Below are positions 24,920 to 35,821 of a stretch of 64,000 nt of DNA, in pieces. Source of the stretch: Leeia aquatica (GTDB lineage: Bacteria; Pseudomonadota; Gammaproteobacteria; Burkholderiales; Leeiaceae). Each line of letters starts with the position of its first letter. Within the stretch, counting starts at the first letter, position 1. The translations under genes and the position numbers were made by a program. Under the pieces are notes generated by a model. It did no database searches. It saw only the letters and a list, made by a program, of their open reading frames with translations, and was not told the origin of the DNA. The stretch covers positions 1,674,001 through 1,738,000 of the forward strand of contig NZ_JABAIM010000001.1 of assembly GCF_012641365.1 (NCBI RefSeq). Reading direction: 5' to 3'.

Positions 24920-26539
24920 ATGAAACTCTCTCACCGCCTGTTACTATTGACCCTGTTTAGCCTGCTGGGCTTGCTGCTGCTGGGGGCAGTTTCGCTCTAT
25001 CTAAGCCGCCAGGGCCTGCTTGCAGAAAAACATGCTCAGATTGAGCAACTGCTGCAGATTGCAGAGAGCGTAGTCAGCCAGCAGGCGCAACTGGCAGCAG
25101 AAGGAAAGATACCTGAAGCCGAGGCCAAAAAGCAGGCTCTGCTGGCCCTGGCCAGTGCCCATGCCAAAGACGGTTACTACTTTGTGCGGGACAGTGGCAA
25201 CTTCATGCTGTACCACCCGGACACCAAGCGCATCGGCAAGTATGATGACGGCGGCAAACGGCCCGATGGCAAAACCTCTGTAGAGGTTTATGCCGAAGCG
25301 CTGGCCACCGAGCACTATGCCAAGGTGGTGGTCACCGCCAGCCGCAAGGGCAGCAAAGAAGAGTATCCCAAACTCAATGGCGTGGTCCGGGTCCAACCCT
25401 GGGGATGGGTCATCGGTACCGGGTTTTTCATTGATGACATTGACGCCACTTTTTGGCGTCAGGCCAGCCTGCTGCTGGGATTGATCCTCTTCGGCATGCT
25501 GGCAGTCGGCGGGCTGGCCTGGCGGCTCTCCCGCAGCATCCTTCACTCGCTCGGCGGTGATCCCGCCCACGCTGCGCACGTGGTCAAAGCCATCGCCGAA
25601 GGGGACTTGACCCAGCACATTGCCGCAGACGTCCCTGCTGACAGCCTACTGGGGAGCATGCGCAGCATGCTGCAAAACCTGCTCACCATGGTCAGCGACA
25701 TTCGCGCCAGCAGCCTCGAGATTGAGCACAACGGCAACACCCTCCAGCAGCACATGGTGCAACTGAAGCAGCGCTCCCAACAAGCCAGTGCGGCAACCAC
25801 ATCCGCCGCCACAGCCATCGAGGAACTTTCCGCCAGTATTGACCATGTCTCGAGCAATGCCCGCGCCACGGAGTCCGATGCGCATACGACGTCGGAAGAA
25901 GCGGCCAGTGGCAGCAAACTGACCGAGGAAGCCCGCCACAGCATTACACAGATTGCCAGCCAGATCACCTCCGTCAACCAGCACATGCAGTCCCTGACAG
26001 AGCGCACCCGCAATATCAGCGGCATCGCTGGCACGATCCGCGAAATCGCCAACCAGACCAACCTGCTGGCCCTCAATGCCGCGATTGAAGCGGCACGCGC
26101 CGGTGAAACCGGCCGTGGCTTTGCCGTCGTGGCCGATGAAGTGCGCAAGCTGGCAGAGCGCACCGCCGTGGCCACCGATGAAATCGCCACCATCGTGCAG
26201 GCCGTCGTGCAGGATACCAGCACGGTCTCCGAGCAAGTGCAGGCGATTGGCCCCACCGTGTCCGATGGCGTCACCCGCATCCACGATGCCTCCCAGTCGC
26301 TGCAAGCCATCAACGCTCGAGCACATGCCTCTCTGGATCGCTTCCGTGCCGTTGCCCAAGCCATGGACGAGCAAAGCAAAGCCGGGGGGCACCTGGCGGG
26401 TAATGTGGAAGAAGTGGTCAGTGTCGTGGAAAGTGCCCAAGCCTCCGCCGAGCACGCCATGCTGCAGGCCCAAGCCATACATCAGTGCGCCGTCAAATTG
26501 CAGTCCAGCGTCAACCGCTTCCGGACCCGCGAACACTGA
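24920..26539 (+). CDS. Methyl-accepting chemotaxis protein with periplasmic Cache sensor
   Basis: The 539-residue receptor has a first membrane helix (about 7-30), a periplasmic single-Cache sensor (about 35-180; [34 protein letters not shown]), a second membrane helix (about 188-208), a HAMP region (about 210-260) and a cytoplasmic signalling domain. The hairpin tip reads [20 protein letters not shown] and [23 protein letters not shown], so it should couple to CheA/CheW. There is no C-terminal CheR-binding pentapeptide. AAGGAG lies 6 bases before the ATG. The solute-binding protein gene starts one base after its stop, suggesting the pair senses a ligand together. Confidence 0.95.
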   Translation: MKLSHRLLLLTLFSLLGLLLLGAVSLYLSRQGLLAEKHAQIEQLLQIAESVVSQQAQLAAEGKIPEAEAKKQALLALASAHAKDGYYFVRDSGNFMLYHPDTKRIGKYDDGGKRPDGKTSVEVYAEALATEHYAKVVVTASRKGSKEEYPKLNGVVRVQPWGWVIGTGFFIDDIDATFWRQASLLLGLILFGMLAVGGLAWRLSRSILHSLGGDPAHAAHVVKAIAEGDLTQHIAADVPADSLLGSMRSMLQNLLTMVSDIRASSLEIEHNGNTLQQHMVQLKQRSQQASAATTSAATAIEELSASIDHVSSNARATESDAHTTSEEAASGSKLTEEARHSITQIASQITSVNQHMQSLTERTRNISGIAGTIREIANQTNLLALNAAIEAARAGETGRGFAVVADEVRKLAERTAVATDEIATIVQAVVQDTSTVSEQVQAIGPTVSDGVTRIHDASQSLQAINARAHASLDRFRAVAQAMDEQSKAGGHLAGNVEEVVSVVESAQASAEHAMLQAQAIHQCAVKLQSSVNRFRTREH

Positions 26540-26540
26540 C

Positions 26541-27317
26541 ATGGCCGTATCACGCCGCCTGATGGCAGCAGGTCTGGCATTGGCTTTCAGCACCTGCGCC
26601 GGGGCCAGTGCACTGCGCACCGCGGCCCAGGAAGAATCCTTCCCCAAGTTCCAGCAGCAGGGCGAGCGATGGATCGGCTATTGCGTAGACCTGTTCCGCG
26701 CACTGGAACGGGTCACACCGGGCCTGACAATTGTAGGTGACCAGCAACCCTTGCCGCTCAAGCGCATCATCCTCGAAGTCGCCTCCGGGCAACTTGACCC
26801 GGCTTGTGGTCTGCTGGATACCGCCGAACGGCGGGCCATGCTGCGCTATGCCCAGCCTGCACTATATGAAGTCCGTTACTATCTGGCCGTCCGCAAAGAC
26901 GATCGGGTGTCGGTCCGTCAATGGAAGGACGTCCTGGCGCTGGGCCAAGACAATATCATCCTGGTCAACTATGGCAGTGGCGCGGTAGATCGCCTGAAAC
27001 AAATCCCCGGCTTGCAGCTTGATACACTGGCGGGCAGCACGGAAAACAATCTGCTCAAGCTGTTGGCCAAGTGGGGCCGCTTCTTTTACTACCGGGAACC
27101 TGGGCTGTCCCAAGCGCTGAAAGCCACGAAACTGGACAAGCGCATCCGTGTTTTGCCGAACACCATGGACATCACGACGTTCCATCTGGTGCTCAACCCC
27201 AATCTGCCACCGGAGCAAATTCGGCAGCTGGAGGAGGGACTGACCCGACTCAAACAGGATGGCACCCTGAACAAGCTGGACCTGCAGTGGAACCAGCTCA
27301 CCCAGACAAGACACTGA
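26541..27317 (+). CDS. Periplasmic solute-binding protein (amino-acid type), paired with the chemoreceptor
   Basis: The 258-residue protein starts with a signal peptide (SRRLMAAGLALAFSTCAGASA) and has the form of ABC-type extracellular solute-binding family 3: an early RWIGYCVDLFRAL, then VASGQLDPACGLLDTAERR and TFHLVLNPNL. No ABC permease or ATPase gene lies nearby, so it may feed ligand information to the receptor encoded one base upstream rather than drive uptake. The start ATG at 26541 lies in a longer open frame that overlaps the receptor gene; the signal peptide fixes the true start. The ligand is unknown. The 209 bases after it show no feature I can name. Confidence 0.85.
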   Translation: MAVSRRLMAAGLALAFSTCAGASALRTAAQEESFPKFQQQGERWIGYCVDLFRALERVTPGLTIVGDQQPLPLKRIILEVASGQLDPACGLLDTAERRAMLRYAQPALYEVRYYLAVRKDDRVSVRQWKDVLALGQDNIILVNYGSGAVDRLKQIPGLQLDTLAGSTENNLLKLLAKWGRFFYYREPGLSQALKATKLDKRIRVLPNTMDITTFHLVLNPNLPPEQIRQLEEGLTRLKQDGTLNKLDLQWNQLTQTRH

Positions 27318-27526
27318 CCCAGCGCAGCAAAACGGCAAGACAACGGGCTGGCGCACATTCCCTCCAGTGGAGTATGCAAGCCATAGCCATTCTCTTGCCC
27401 TTCCCCCGGAAGCGTATCGGTTCAAGGCCGCCTCTGCGACACGGCTACCTCCTACTGTGACATCGTCAGTCAGCCAGATTTGCAGGTATTGAATACGATC
27501 AGCAGAAAAACCATTCCGCGACGGAC

Positions 27527-28645
27527 TCAGTACTGAAGAAGGCTGCGCGCCAGCAAGGCGGCGGTGGCCTCAGCGGAACCCTCACCCCCCAGCACAACCG
27601 CAATCCAAACTTGTTGCTCCGGTATCCAGGCTACCAGGGCTTGGGCGCCGGGGGTGCCACCACTATGCCCGAGCCAGGTCTGCACCCGTCCTGCGTCCAG
27701 CGGTACCTCATAGCGCATGACACCGCGGCCATAGAACAGACGGGGCTCAAACATGGGGTGCATGCGCTCAAACAGGCGTGACGCTGGGAAGTGCTTCCAG
27801 AAGCGTTGCTGCAGAATGGCTTGCCACAGCTTGAGCATATCATCCGGGCTGCCGACCAGCGCCCCGGCCCCTTGCGGCCAGCCTGGCTGGATGACCGGGC
27901 CGGACGCCGACAGCAAGGATGCCACATCCGGTGGCAATTCGTCTGGCTGCAACACCTGCAAGCTGCTTGGCCCCAAAACCTTTTGTAGCTCAGCGTTGGC
28001 ATAGTGGGCATAGGATTCACCACTCATGTGCTCCAGCAAAGCACTCAACTGCTGGTAGCCGGTATTGGAGTAGTACCAGCCGGAGCCCGGGCAAAATTGC
28101 CGACCTCGCTGCAATGCACGCTGCAACACCAGCTCAGGACGTACTGCGCCGGGATGCTGGCGGAATTCCGGGTCTTCGTTATAGCTGGTCAGGCCGGACA
28201 CATGTCGCAGCAAATGATCCACCGTAACCTCCGGCAACGGGAACGCCGGCATCAACTGCTGCACCGGTGTCTCCAGCCCCCTATCACGGGCCTCCAGCTG
28301 TCGGATGACCAGCGCAGCGGTCAGTATTTTGCCCACACTCGCCCAGTAGTAACGCGGGTAGGGAGATTCGCCATTTCCTGTGCGATTGCTCGACCAGTGC
28401 GCCGCCCCCTGCCTGACACTCACGCTGATGGCGCGAGCATGGGTACGCGACAATGCGGTATCCATCGCCCGCTCCAGCCGTGCAACCGTCTGCGCTGGGA
28501 AAGTCGATTCCGCTGCTGCGACCGGTGGCACCACGGGCAAGGTGTAACTGATCGCGGGCTGCTCATCACCCCCCTTGCCAGGGCAGTCCAAGACTGCTGC
28601 CTGAGCCCAGCCCCACCCTATCACCATCAGGCACACCCAACGCAT
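27527..28645 (-). CDS. Serine hydrolase of the beta-lactamase/class C PBP family
   Basis: The 372-residue precursor has an N-terminal signal peptide (cleavage near AQA, about residue 16) and the three catalytic motifs of the penicillin-recognising fold: SVGK (nucleophile Ser near 126), YSN in YYSNTGY and HSG in LGHSGGTPG, which replaces KTG. It is likely periplasmic. Members of this group are D-alanyl-D-alanine peptidases, esterases or peptidases more often than true AmpC enzymes, so I do not call it a resistance gene. It lies 55 bases after the DUF2069 gene, same strand. Confidence 0.87.
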   Translation of the reverse strand: MRWVCLMVIGWGWAQAAVLDCPGKGGDEQPAISYTLPVVPPVAAAESTFPAQTVARLERAMDTALSRTHARAISVSVRQGAAHWSSNRTGNGESPYPRYYWASVGKILTAALVIRQLEARDRGLETPVQQLMPAFPLPEVTVDHLLRHVSGLTSYNEDPEFRQHPGAVRPELVLQRALQRGRQFCPGSGWYYSNTGYQQLSALLEHMSGESYAHYANAELQKVLGPSSLQVLQPDELPPDVASLLSASGPVIQPGWPQGAGALVGSPDDMLKLWQAILQQRFWKHFPASRLFERMHPMFEPRLFYGRGVMRYEVPLDAGRVQTWLGHSGGTPGAQALVAWIPEQQVWIAVVLGGEGSAEATAALLARSLLQY

Positions 28646-28700
28646 ATCCTCTCCCGGCAGCGTGAAGCACGCAGACTACAACGCCAAGCTGAAGACCCGC

Positions 28701-29054
28701 TTAAACCCCTTGGGGAGTACCGGCTGCGCGCGTACGCCGCACAAACAGGATGGCCGAGACATACAGCCCGCAAGACAGCACCACTTCCAGCAGGGCCAGC
28801 TGTTGTGACAGACCACGGTCACCCCAGCCGCGCATCACCCCTTCGATGAAGTACAGCAGGACAAACATGGTCATCCATTTGTAGGTATACATCCGTCCGC
28901 GCAGGATGCCGAACAGCGGCACCAGCAGCGGCAATACCTTCAGCACCAGCCAGGAACCACCGGGGCGCAGCGGGGCCAGCCACAGCTCCCAGGCCAGGCA
29001 CAGGGCGATCAAGCCCAGCAGGCAGACATTGCATGTCCAGTACGCAGCTCGCAT
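28701..29054 (-). CDS. DUF2069 inner-membrane protein
   Basis: The 117-residue protein has four predicted membrane helices (about residues 6-27, 35-50, 60-75 and 88-108) with RMYTYKWMTMFVLLYFIEGVMRGW in the middle, the pattern of the DUF2069 family. The function is unknown. The start is one base after the wrbA stop, so it is in the wrbA operon; a wrbA-DUF2069 neighbourhood is common in proteobacteria (from memory). Confidence 0.85.
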   Translation of the reverse strand: MRAAYWTCNVCLLGLIALCLAWELWLAPLRPGGSWLVLKVLPLLVPLFGILRGRMYTYKWMTMFVLLYFIEGVMRGWGDRGLSQQLALLEVVLSCGLYVSAILFVRRTRAAGTPQGV

Positions 29055-29055
29055 G

Positions 29056-30994
<1,939 letters not shown>

Positions 30995-31081
30995 ACCGGC
31001 ATACGCGGCCTTAGGCTGCGCCAAGGCGGACCCAGCATCAGCTGATGATCCCGCCCTGCCGCCTCTGACTAAAACAGGTTC

Positions 31082-33892
31082 TTAGCCGAGCTTGACCAAT
31101 TGAGCCTGCAATTGCGTCAGCGTATGGTTGAATGCCGCCAGGCGCTCCTGCTCCTGCGCCACAACCGCCGCCGGAGCGCGCTCCACAAAGGAGGCATTGC
31201 CCAGCTTGGCATTGGCCTTGGCCACTTCACCTTGCAAGCGGTCAATCTCCTTGCCCAGCCGTGCCTTCTCTGCCTCACGGTCGATCTCGACCTTCAGCAT
31301 CAGCCGTGCGCCGCCGGCCACCTGCACCGGCGCATCCGCTTCCGGCAAGGCGTCGACCCGCTGCACCTCAGACAGCTTGGCCAACAACGCCAGATAAGGA
31401 CCAAACGCATCCAGTTGGCTGCTGCCTTCCAGATACAGCGGCACTTTGACTGCCGGGCTCAGCCCCATGTCGGCACGCAGGGTACGGCAGGCATTCACCT
31501 GCGCCATCAGCGCGTCCATCTGCGCCATACTGGGAGCGTCCACTTTGCCCAGGTCAGCGATGGGCCACGGTGCCAGCATCAGTGAGGCTGCGTGTGCTTC
31601 ACCGCGTAGTGGCACCACCTTCTGCCACAGTTCTTCCGTAATGAAGGGCATGATCGGGTGCAGCAGGCGCAGTGTCACTTCCAGCACCCGCAGCAGGGTG
31701 CGGCGAGTGGCGCGTTGTGTTGCTTCGCCGCCTTGCAACTGCACCTTGGCCAGTTCCAGATACCAGTCGCAGTACTCGTTCCAGACAAAGTCGTACAGCG
31801 CCTGAGCTGCCAGATCGAAGCGATAAGTCTCAAACGCCTCGGTCACCGCCTGCTCCACCTGCTGCAGGCGACCGATGATCCAGTGGTCGACAAAGCTGTA
31901 TTGCAGCGGCAGGCTGCTGTCCGCACCGCAATCCTTACCTTCGGTGTTCATCAGCACAAAGCGGGTGGCGTTCCACAGCTTGTTGCAGAAATTGCGGTAG
32001 CCTTCGGCACGTTTGAAGTCAAAATTGATATTGCGACCCAGTGTGGCATAGCTGGCCATGGTAAAGCGCAGCGCATCCGCACCGTAAGCCGGGATGCCCT
32101 CCGGGAAATCCTTGCGGGTTTTAGCGGCCACATCCGGCGCGGTTTCCGGGCGACGCAGGCCGGTGGTGCGCTTCTCCAGCAGCGGGTCCAGCGCGATACC
32201 CTGAATCAGGTCCACCGGGTCGATCACATTGCCTTCGGACTTCGACATCTTGCGGCCATCGCTGTCGCGCACCATGCCGTGGATGTAAACGTCGCGGAAC
32301 GGTACCTTGCCGGTGAAGTGGGTGCTGAACATGATCATCCGTGCCACCCAGAAGAAGATGATCTCGTAGCCGGTCACCAGTACCGAGGACGGCAGGAACT
32401 GCTGCAGCTGCGGTGTCTCCTCCGGCCAGCCCAGTGTCGAGAATGGCAGCATGCCGGCACTGAACCAGGTATCCAGCACGTCCGGATCGCGGCGCAAGGC
32501 CTGGCCACCGGCTTGCTGGCGGGCTTCTTCCTCACTGCGGGCGACATAGATATTGCCCGCCTCGTCGAACCACGCCGGAATCTGGTGGCCCCACCACAGC
32601 TGGCGGGACAGGGTCCAGTCCTGGATATTGTTCATCCACTGGTTGTAGGTGTTCACCCAGTTTTCCGGAATGAAACGTACCTGCCCGCTTTCCACCGCAT
32701 CGCGCGCCTTTTGCGCAATGCTCTTGCCGGTGAGGTCATCCTTGGCCACCGCATTCATTGCCATGAACCACTGGTCGGTCAGCATCGGCTCAATCACCGA
32801 GCCGGTACGGTCACCGCGTGGCACCATCAGCTTGTGCGGCTTGATTTCAACCAAAGCACCGCTGTCTTTCAGGTCGACCACGATGCGCTTGCGCGCCTCA
32901 GCACGGTCCAGCCCGGCGTAAGCCGCCGGCAAGGGGTCACGACGCAGCAGCTGCCCGTCAAAACTGTAGACTTCGGCCTCGGCCAGCATCACCGCGTGCA
33001 GGTCCATCACGCTGACCAGCTCGGTCTGATGCCGCTTGCCCAGTTGATAATCGTTGAAATCGTGAGCCGGGGTGATCTTCACGCAACCGGTACCGAAGCT
33101 GGCATCAGCATAATCATCGGCCAGCACCGGAATCTGCCGCCCCACCAGCGGCAGGGTCAGCATCTTGCCGATCAGGTGCCGGTAGCGCTCGTCTTCCGGG
33201 TTCACCGCCACCGCCACGTCGCCCAACATGGTTTCCGGACGGGTGGTGGCCACCACCAGAGCCTCCTCGCTGCCGGTCACCGGATAGCGGATCAGCCACA
33301 TATGGCCGTCCTCTTCCTCGCTGACCACTTCAAGGTCAGACACGGCGGTGAGCAGCTTCGGGTCCCAGTTCACCAGACGTTTGCCACGGTAGATCAAACC
33401 TTGCTCGTACAGGCGGACAAAGGCCTCGGTCACCAGACGGGAGCGGGTCTCGTCCATGGTGAAGTATTCCTGCGACCAGTCCACCGAGCAGCCGACGCGG
33501 CGCATCTGTTCGGTAATGGTGCCGCCGGACTGCGCCTTCCATTCCCACACCTTGTCGATGAAGGCATCACGGCCCAGGTCATGGCGGGACACGCCTTGCA
33601 CGCCCAGCTGGCGTTCCACCACAATCTGGGTGGCAATGCCTGCGTGGTCGGTACCCGGCACCCACAGGGTATTATCGCCCTTCATGCGGTGGTAGCGGGT
33701 CAGGCCATCCATGATGGTCTGGTTGAACGCGTGGCCCATATGCAGGGTACCGGTGACGTTCGGCGGCGGCAGCTGAATGCAGAATGACGGAGTGTCGGCC
33801 TGCATGCCCGGACGGAAATAATCCTGCTGCGCCCAGTGGGCGTACCAACGGCGTTCGATGTCGCCCGGTTCAAAGCTTTTGGCGAGTTCCAT
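31082..33892 (-). CDS. valS: Valyl-tRNA synthetase
   Basis: ValS charges tRNA-Val. The 936-residue class I enzyme has the HIGH-type motif [15 protein letters not shown] (about residues 40-55), the KMSKS loop [11 protein letters not shown], editing-domain motifs ([34 protein letters not shown]) and the C-terminal coiled-coil arm ([31 protein letters not shown]). Length fits the bacterial family. holC and a hypothetical gene lie just upstream on the same strand, a usual arrangement. The stop is 87 bases from the convergent YihY gene. Confidence 0.98.
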   Translation of the reverse strand: MELAKSFEPGDIERRWYAHWAQQDYFRPGMQADTPSFCIQLPPPNVTGTLHMGHAFNQTIMDGLTRYHRMKGDNTLWVPGTDHAGIATQIVVERQLGVQGVSRHDLGRDAFIDKVWEWKAQSGGTITEQMRRVGCSVDWSQEYFTMDETRSRLVTEAFVRLYEQGLIYRGKRLVNWDPKLLTAVSDLEVVSEEEDGHMWLIRYPVTGSEEALVVATTRPETMLGDVAVAVNPEDERYRHLIGKMLTLPLVGRQIPVLADDYADASFGTGCVKITPAHDFNDYQLGKRHQTELVSVMDLHAVMLAEAEVYSFDGQLLRRDPLPAAYAGLDRAEARKRIVVDLKDSGALVEIKPHKLMVPRGDRTGSVIEPMLTDQWFMAMNAVAKDDLTGKSIAQKARDAVESGQVRFIPENWVNTYNQWMNNIQDWTLSRQLWWGHQIPAWFDEAGNIYVARSEEEARQQAGGQALRRDPDVLDTWFSAGMLPFSTLGWPEETPQLQQFLPSSVLVTGYEIIFFWVARMIMFSTHFTGKVPFRDVYIHGMVRDSDGRKMSKSEGNVIDPVDLIQGIALDPLLEKRTTGLRRPETAPDVAAKTRKDFPEGIPAYGADALRFTMASYATLGRNINFDFKRAEGYRNFCNKLWNATRFVLMNTEGKDCGADSSLPLQYSFVDHWIIGRLQQVEQAVTEAFETYRFDLAAQALYDFVWNEYCDWYLELAKVQLQGGEATQRATRRTLLRVLEVTLRLLHPIMPFITEELWQKVVPLRGEAHAASLMLAPWPIADLGKVDAPSMAQMDALMAQVNACRTLRADMGLSPAVKVPLYLEGSSQLDAFGPYLALLAKLSEVQRVDALPEADAPVQVAGGARLMLKVEIDREAEKARLGKEIDRLQGEVAKANAKLGNASFVERAPAAVVAQEQERLAAFNHTLTQLQAQLVKLG

Positions 33893-33981
33893 AGGAATTG
33901 GCGTTCAATATCAATGACGAATGCGCCATTATACCTGAAGCCCATGCCCGGTAGCGCCAGCCGCACGCGGCCAGCGCAGGC

Positions 33982-35127
33982 TTACGATCCGGAGGCCGAA
34001 TCGTGTGGTGTGGATTGGGCAGCCAGCCGCTGTTCTACCTTGTGCTGCAGTTCGTCACGCCAATCCACCAGCAGCTGCTCGGACACCTTGTCGGTGACGG
34101 TTTTCATCAAGCCGCCGATCTGCAAGCCCAGCTGCGCCCGGACCAGGGCTGCAATGCGTGGCGCCAGCCCGGCCATCACCTCGTCCACCAGCTCGGCCAC
34201 CCACTGCTCACGCTCATGCGCGGGGGGCAGCGGTGTATCCGCCTCGTCATGCTCGATCATCAACTCCGTCAGCACCGGGATGTCGACAATCGGTGCTGGC
34301 GCAGGCTCGGGAGGCTCTGCCATGATCGGCTCGCTGCCCCTTGCCAAGTCCTCGGCAACCACAACGGGCGCTGTTGCCTCTGCCAGCACATCCTCCAGCT
34401 CCAGCTCCCACACCGGCTCAACCTCAGGCGCAGCCTCCAGAGCCAACACGGGCTCCACCGGCGACTCATCCACGCTATCAGTGGCGGGCAGTGCTTCCGG
34501 AGGCACCTCTTCGACGCGCGCCAACCCCGGGGGCGGGGCACTTTCAACCGGCAACAGGTCGGGGGCCGCTGCCACAGGGGCAGGCGGGGCCATCACCGGT
34601 GTAACCACCGGGGCAGATACCCATTCCTCAGGGATATCCAGCTCCAGCGGTTGCAAATGCAGCTCGGCATCTTCCCACTGCAGCTCCAGCACCGTGGTCG
34701 CCTCAAGATCCACCCGGGAGGGCAATACCGGTGGCGTCACCACGGGCGCCACGCTGACCGGCGCCATCGGCTCGGCCTGAGCTACGCTGGTCGTCTTTGG
34801 CGCCTCGGCACTGAGCACCGGCACATCCAGATCCAGCATCACCTCCAGTTCTGGCGGGCGCTCTGGCAACAGCAGGCGCTGCCGGTCACTGACCGGCGGT
34901 GTATCCGGGTCCAGCAGCGAGGGGAAATCACGCGATTTCGGGCGAATCACCGGCTTGGGGAGCGGGCGGGTCTCCGCCGGTGGCGCAACCGGTTCCACCG
35001 GCTCCGTCAGCACCGGAAAAGGCGCGCGCGTGGGCCGGTGCCGGCTGAGCAGGGCATCCATCTTGTCCAGCACTGGCGGGCGGCTGGGCTCACCGTTGGG
35101 CAAGTCGGGATCAGGTGGTTCTATCAT
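33982..35127 (-). CDS. Hypothetical Pro/Glu/Val-rich protein between holC and valS
   Basis: I do not recognise this 381-residue protein. Residues about 1-300 are rich in Pro, Glu, Val, Ala and Asp with almost no predicted fold, and look disordered and strongly acidic. The last 80 residues are different: EREQWVAELVDEVMAGLAPRI, then IGGLMKTVTDKVSEQLLVDW and a helical tail, which may be a conserved interaction domain. It has no signal peptide or membrane segment. The ATG overlaps the holC stop in an ATGA, so it is surely in the holC operon. The codon composition also leaves the opposite strand open over the same length. Confidence 0.8.
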   Translation of the reverse strand: MIEPPDPDLPNGEPSRPPVLDKMDALLSRHRPTRAPFPVLTEPVEPVAPPAETRPLPKPVIRPKSRDFPSLLDPDTPPVSDRQRLLLPERPPELEVMLDLDVPVLSAEAPKTTSVAQAEPMAPVSVAPVVTPPVLPSRVDLEATTVLELQWEDAELHLQPLELDIPEEWVSAPVVTPVMAPPAPVAAAPDLLPVESAPPPGLARVEEVPPEALPATDSVDESPVEPVLALEAAPEVEPVWELELEDVLAEATAPVVVAEDLARGSEPIMAEPPEPAPAPIVDIPVLTELMIEHDEADTPLPPAHEREQWVAELVDEVMAGLAPRIAALVRAQLGLQIGGLMKTVTDKVSEQLLVDWRDELQHKVEQRLAAQSTPHDSASGS

Positions 35128-35561
35128 GCATCACTCCCCAGCACATGATGCTGCAAGGGGTAGCCATGCTCCCGGTAGTAACGGAAGCGGGTACGGCAGC
35201 GTAGCTGGTCGGCCTCATCTTCACCGACCATTTCTACCAGCCGGGCAAAACGGGCAAAAGGCAGCGGGGTGTCCTGGCTGAAATTTACCAATACGTCATA
35301 ATGCGGCAAATCCCCATCCGGCGACAAGCCCGCATAGGCCAGCAACAGTGGAGAATCTGCCGCCGCAAGTTCGTCCACGCGACTGTGCGCCACAAAACTG
35401 GTCGGTTGACGCGTCCACAGCTGGTGGCTGCAGTGTTGCAACGCCACCACGTCGTCGAACCAGAACAGCACCCGCCATTGTCGGGTGTGGGCTTTCTGGC
35501 ACAAGCGCAAGGCAAACCCCAGCTTGTCCGCCACTGGGGAATAAAAATCCACCTGCGTCAT
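35124..35561 (-). CDS. holC: DNA polymerase III chi subunit
   Basis: HolC (chi) links the clamp loader to single-stranded DNA-binding protein. The 145-residue product fits the family: MTQVDFYSPVADKLGFALRLC at the N-terminus, ...HCSHQLWTRQPTSFVAHS in the middle, and a C-terminal YDVLVNFSQDTPLPFARFARLVEMVG. I chose the ATG at 35561 because it overlaps the stop of the preceding 87-residue gene in an ATGA; an 8-residue upstream extension is open but unlikely. holC next to valS is a common arrangement in beta- and gammaproteobacteria. Confidence 0.94.
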   Translation of the reverse strand: MTQVDFYSPVADKLGFALRLCQKAHTRQWRVLFWFDDVVALQHCSHQLWTRQPTSFVAHSRVDELAAADSPLLLAYAGLSPDGDLPHYDVLVNFSQDTPLPFARFARLVEMVGEDEADQLRCRTRFRYYREHGYPLQHHVLGSDA

Positions 35562-35821
35562 GCCAGCGCCTGCAAGTCCTGCCACATTTCCCGCAGCATG
35601 GTCGAGCGTGCCCGCTCGCCATCGTGCAGCATGATGTAATCGACCTGACCATCCTGTTCACGACGTTGCAGGCAGAATACGCTATGGCGGCGGCGGAAAT
35701 GCAAAGTGACCATCTGGTCGCGCCGCTCGGTACGAACCAGATGGAACAGGCGCTGTTCAGCGATGGCGGCGTACAACGCCGCCAGCCGCTCCTGCACCTG
35801 TGAAGGGGTAGGTGTACTCAT
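35558..35821 (-). CDS. Small conserved-looking hypothetical protein (87 aa)
   Basis: I do not recognise this protein. It is 87 residues, basic in the middle (RTERRDQMVTLHFRRRHSVFCLQRRE) and then acidic, with no signal peptide or membrane segment; the ends are helical. It is placed exactly between pepA and holC: the ATG directly follows the pepA stop (TGAATG) and its stop overlaps the holC start. This packing and a normal codon pattern say it is a real gene in the pepA-holC-valS run. An accessory role with holC is a guess only. Confidence 0.8.
   Translation of the reverse strand: MSTPTPSQVQERLAALYAAIAEQRLFHLVRTERRDQMVTLHFRRRHSVFCLQRREQDGQVDYIMLHDGERARSTMLREMWQDLQALA

Noticed and set aside
26076-26540. 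Long open frame leading into the solute-binding protein gene
   Set aside because: It overlaps the chemoreceptor in another frame; the signal peptide at 26541 sets the start.
27527-28645. Beta-lactamase resistance gene
   Set aside because: The SxxK, YxN and HxG motifs put it in the broad serine-hydrolase family; nothing points to antibiotic hydrolysis.
34003-35148. Open plus-strand frame of 381 codons opposite the holC-linked hypothetical gene
   Set aside because: Its length equals the minus gene and its product is Cys/Arg/His/Gln-rich low complexity; the minus frame is fixed by the ATGA overlap with holC.
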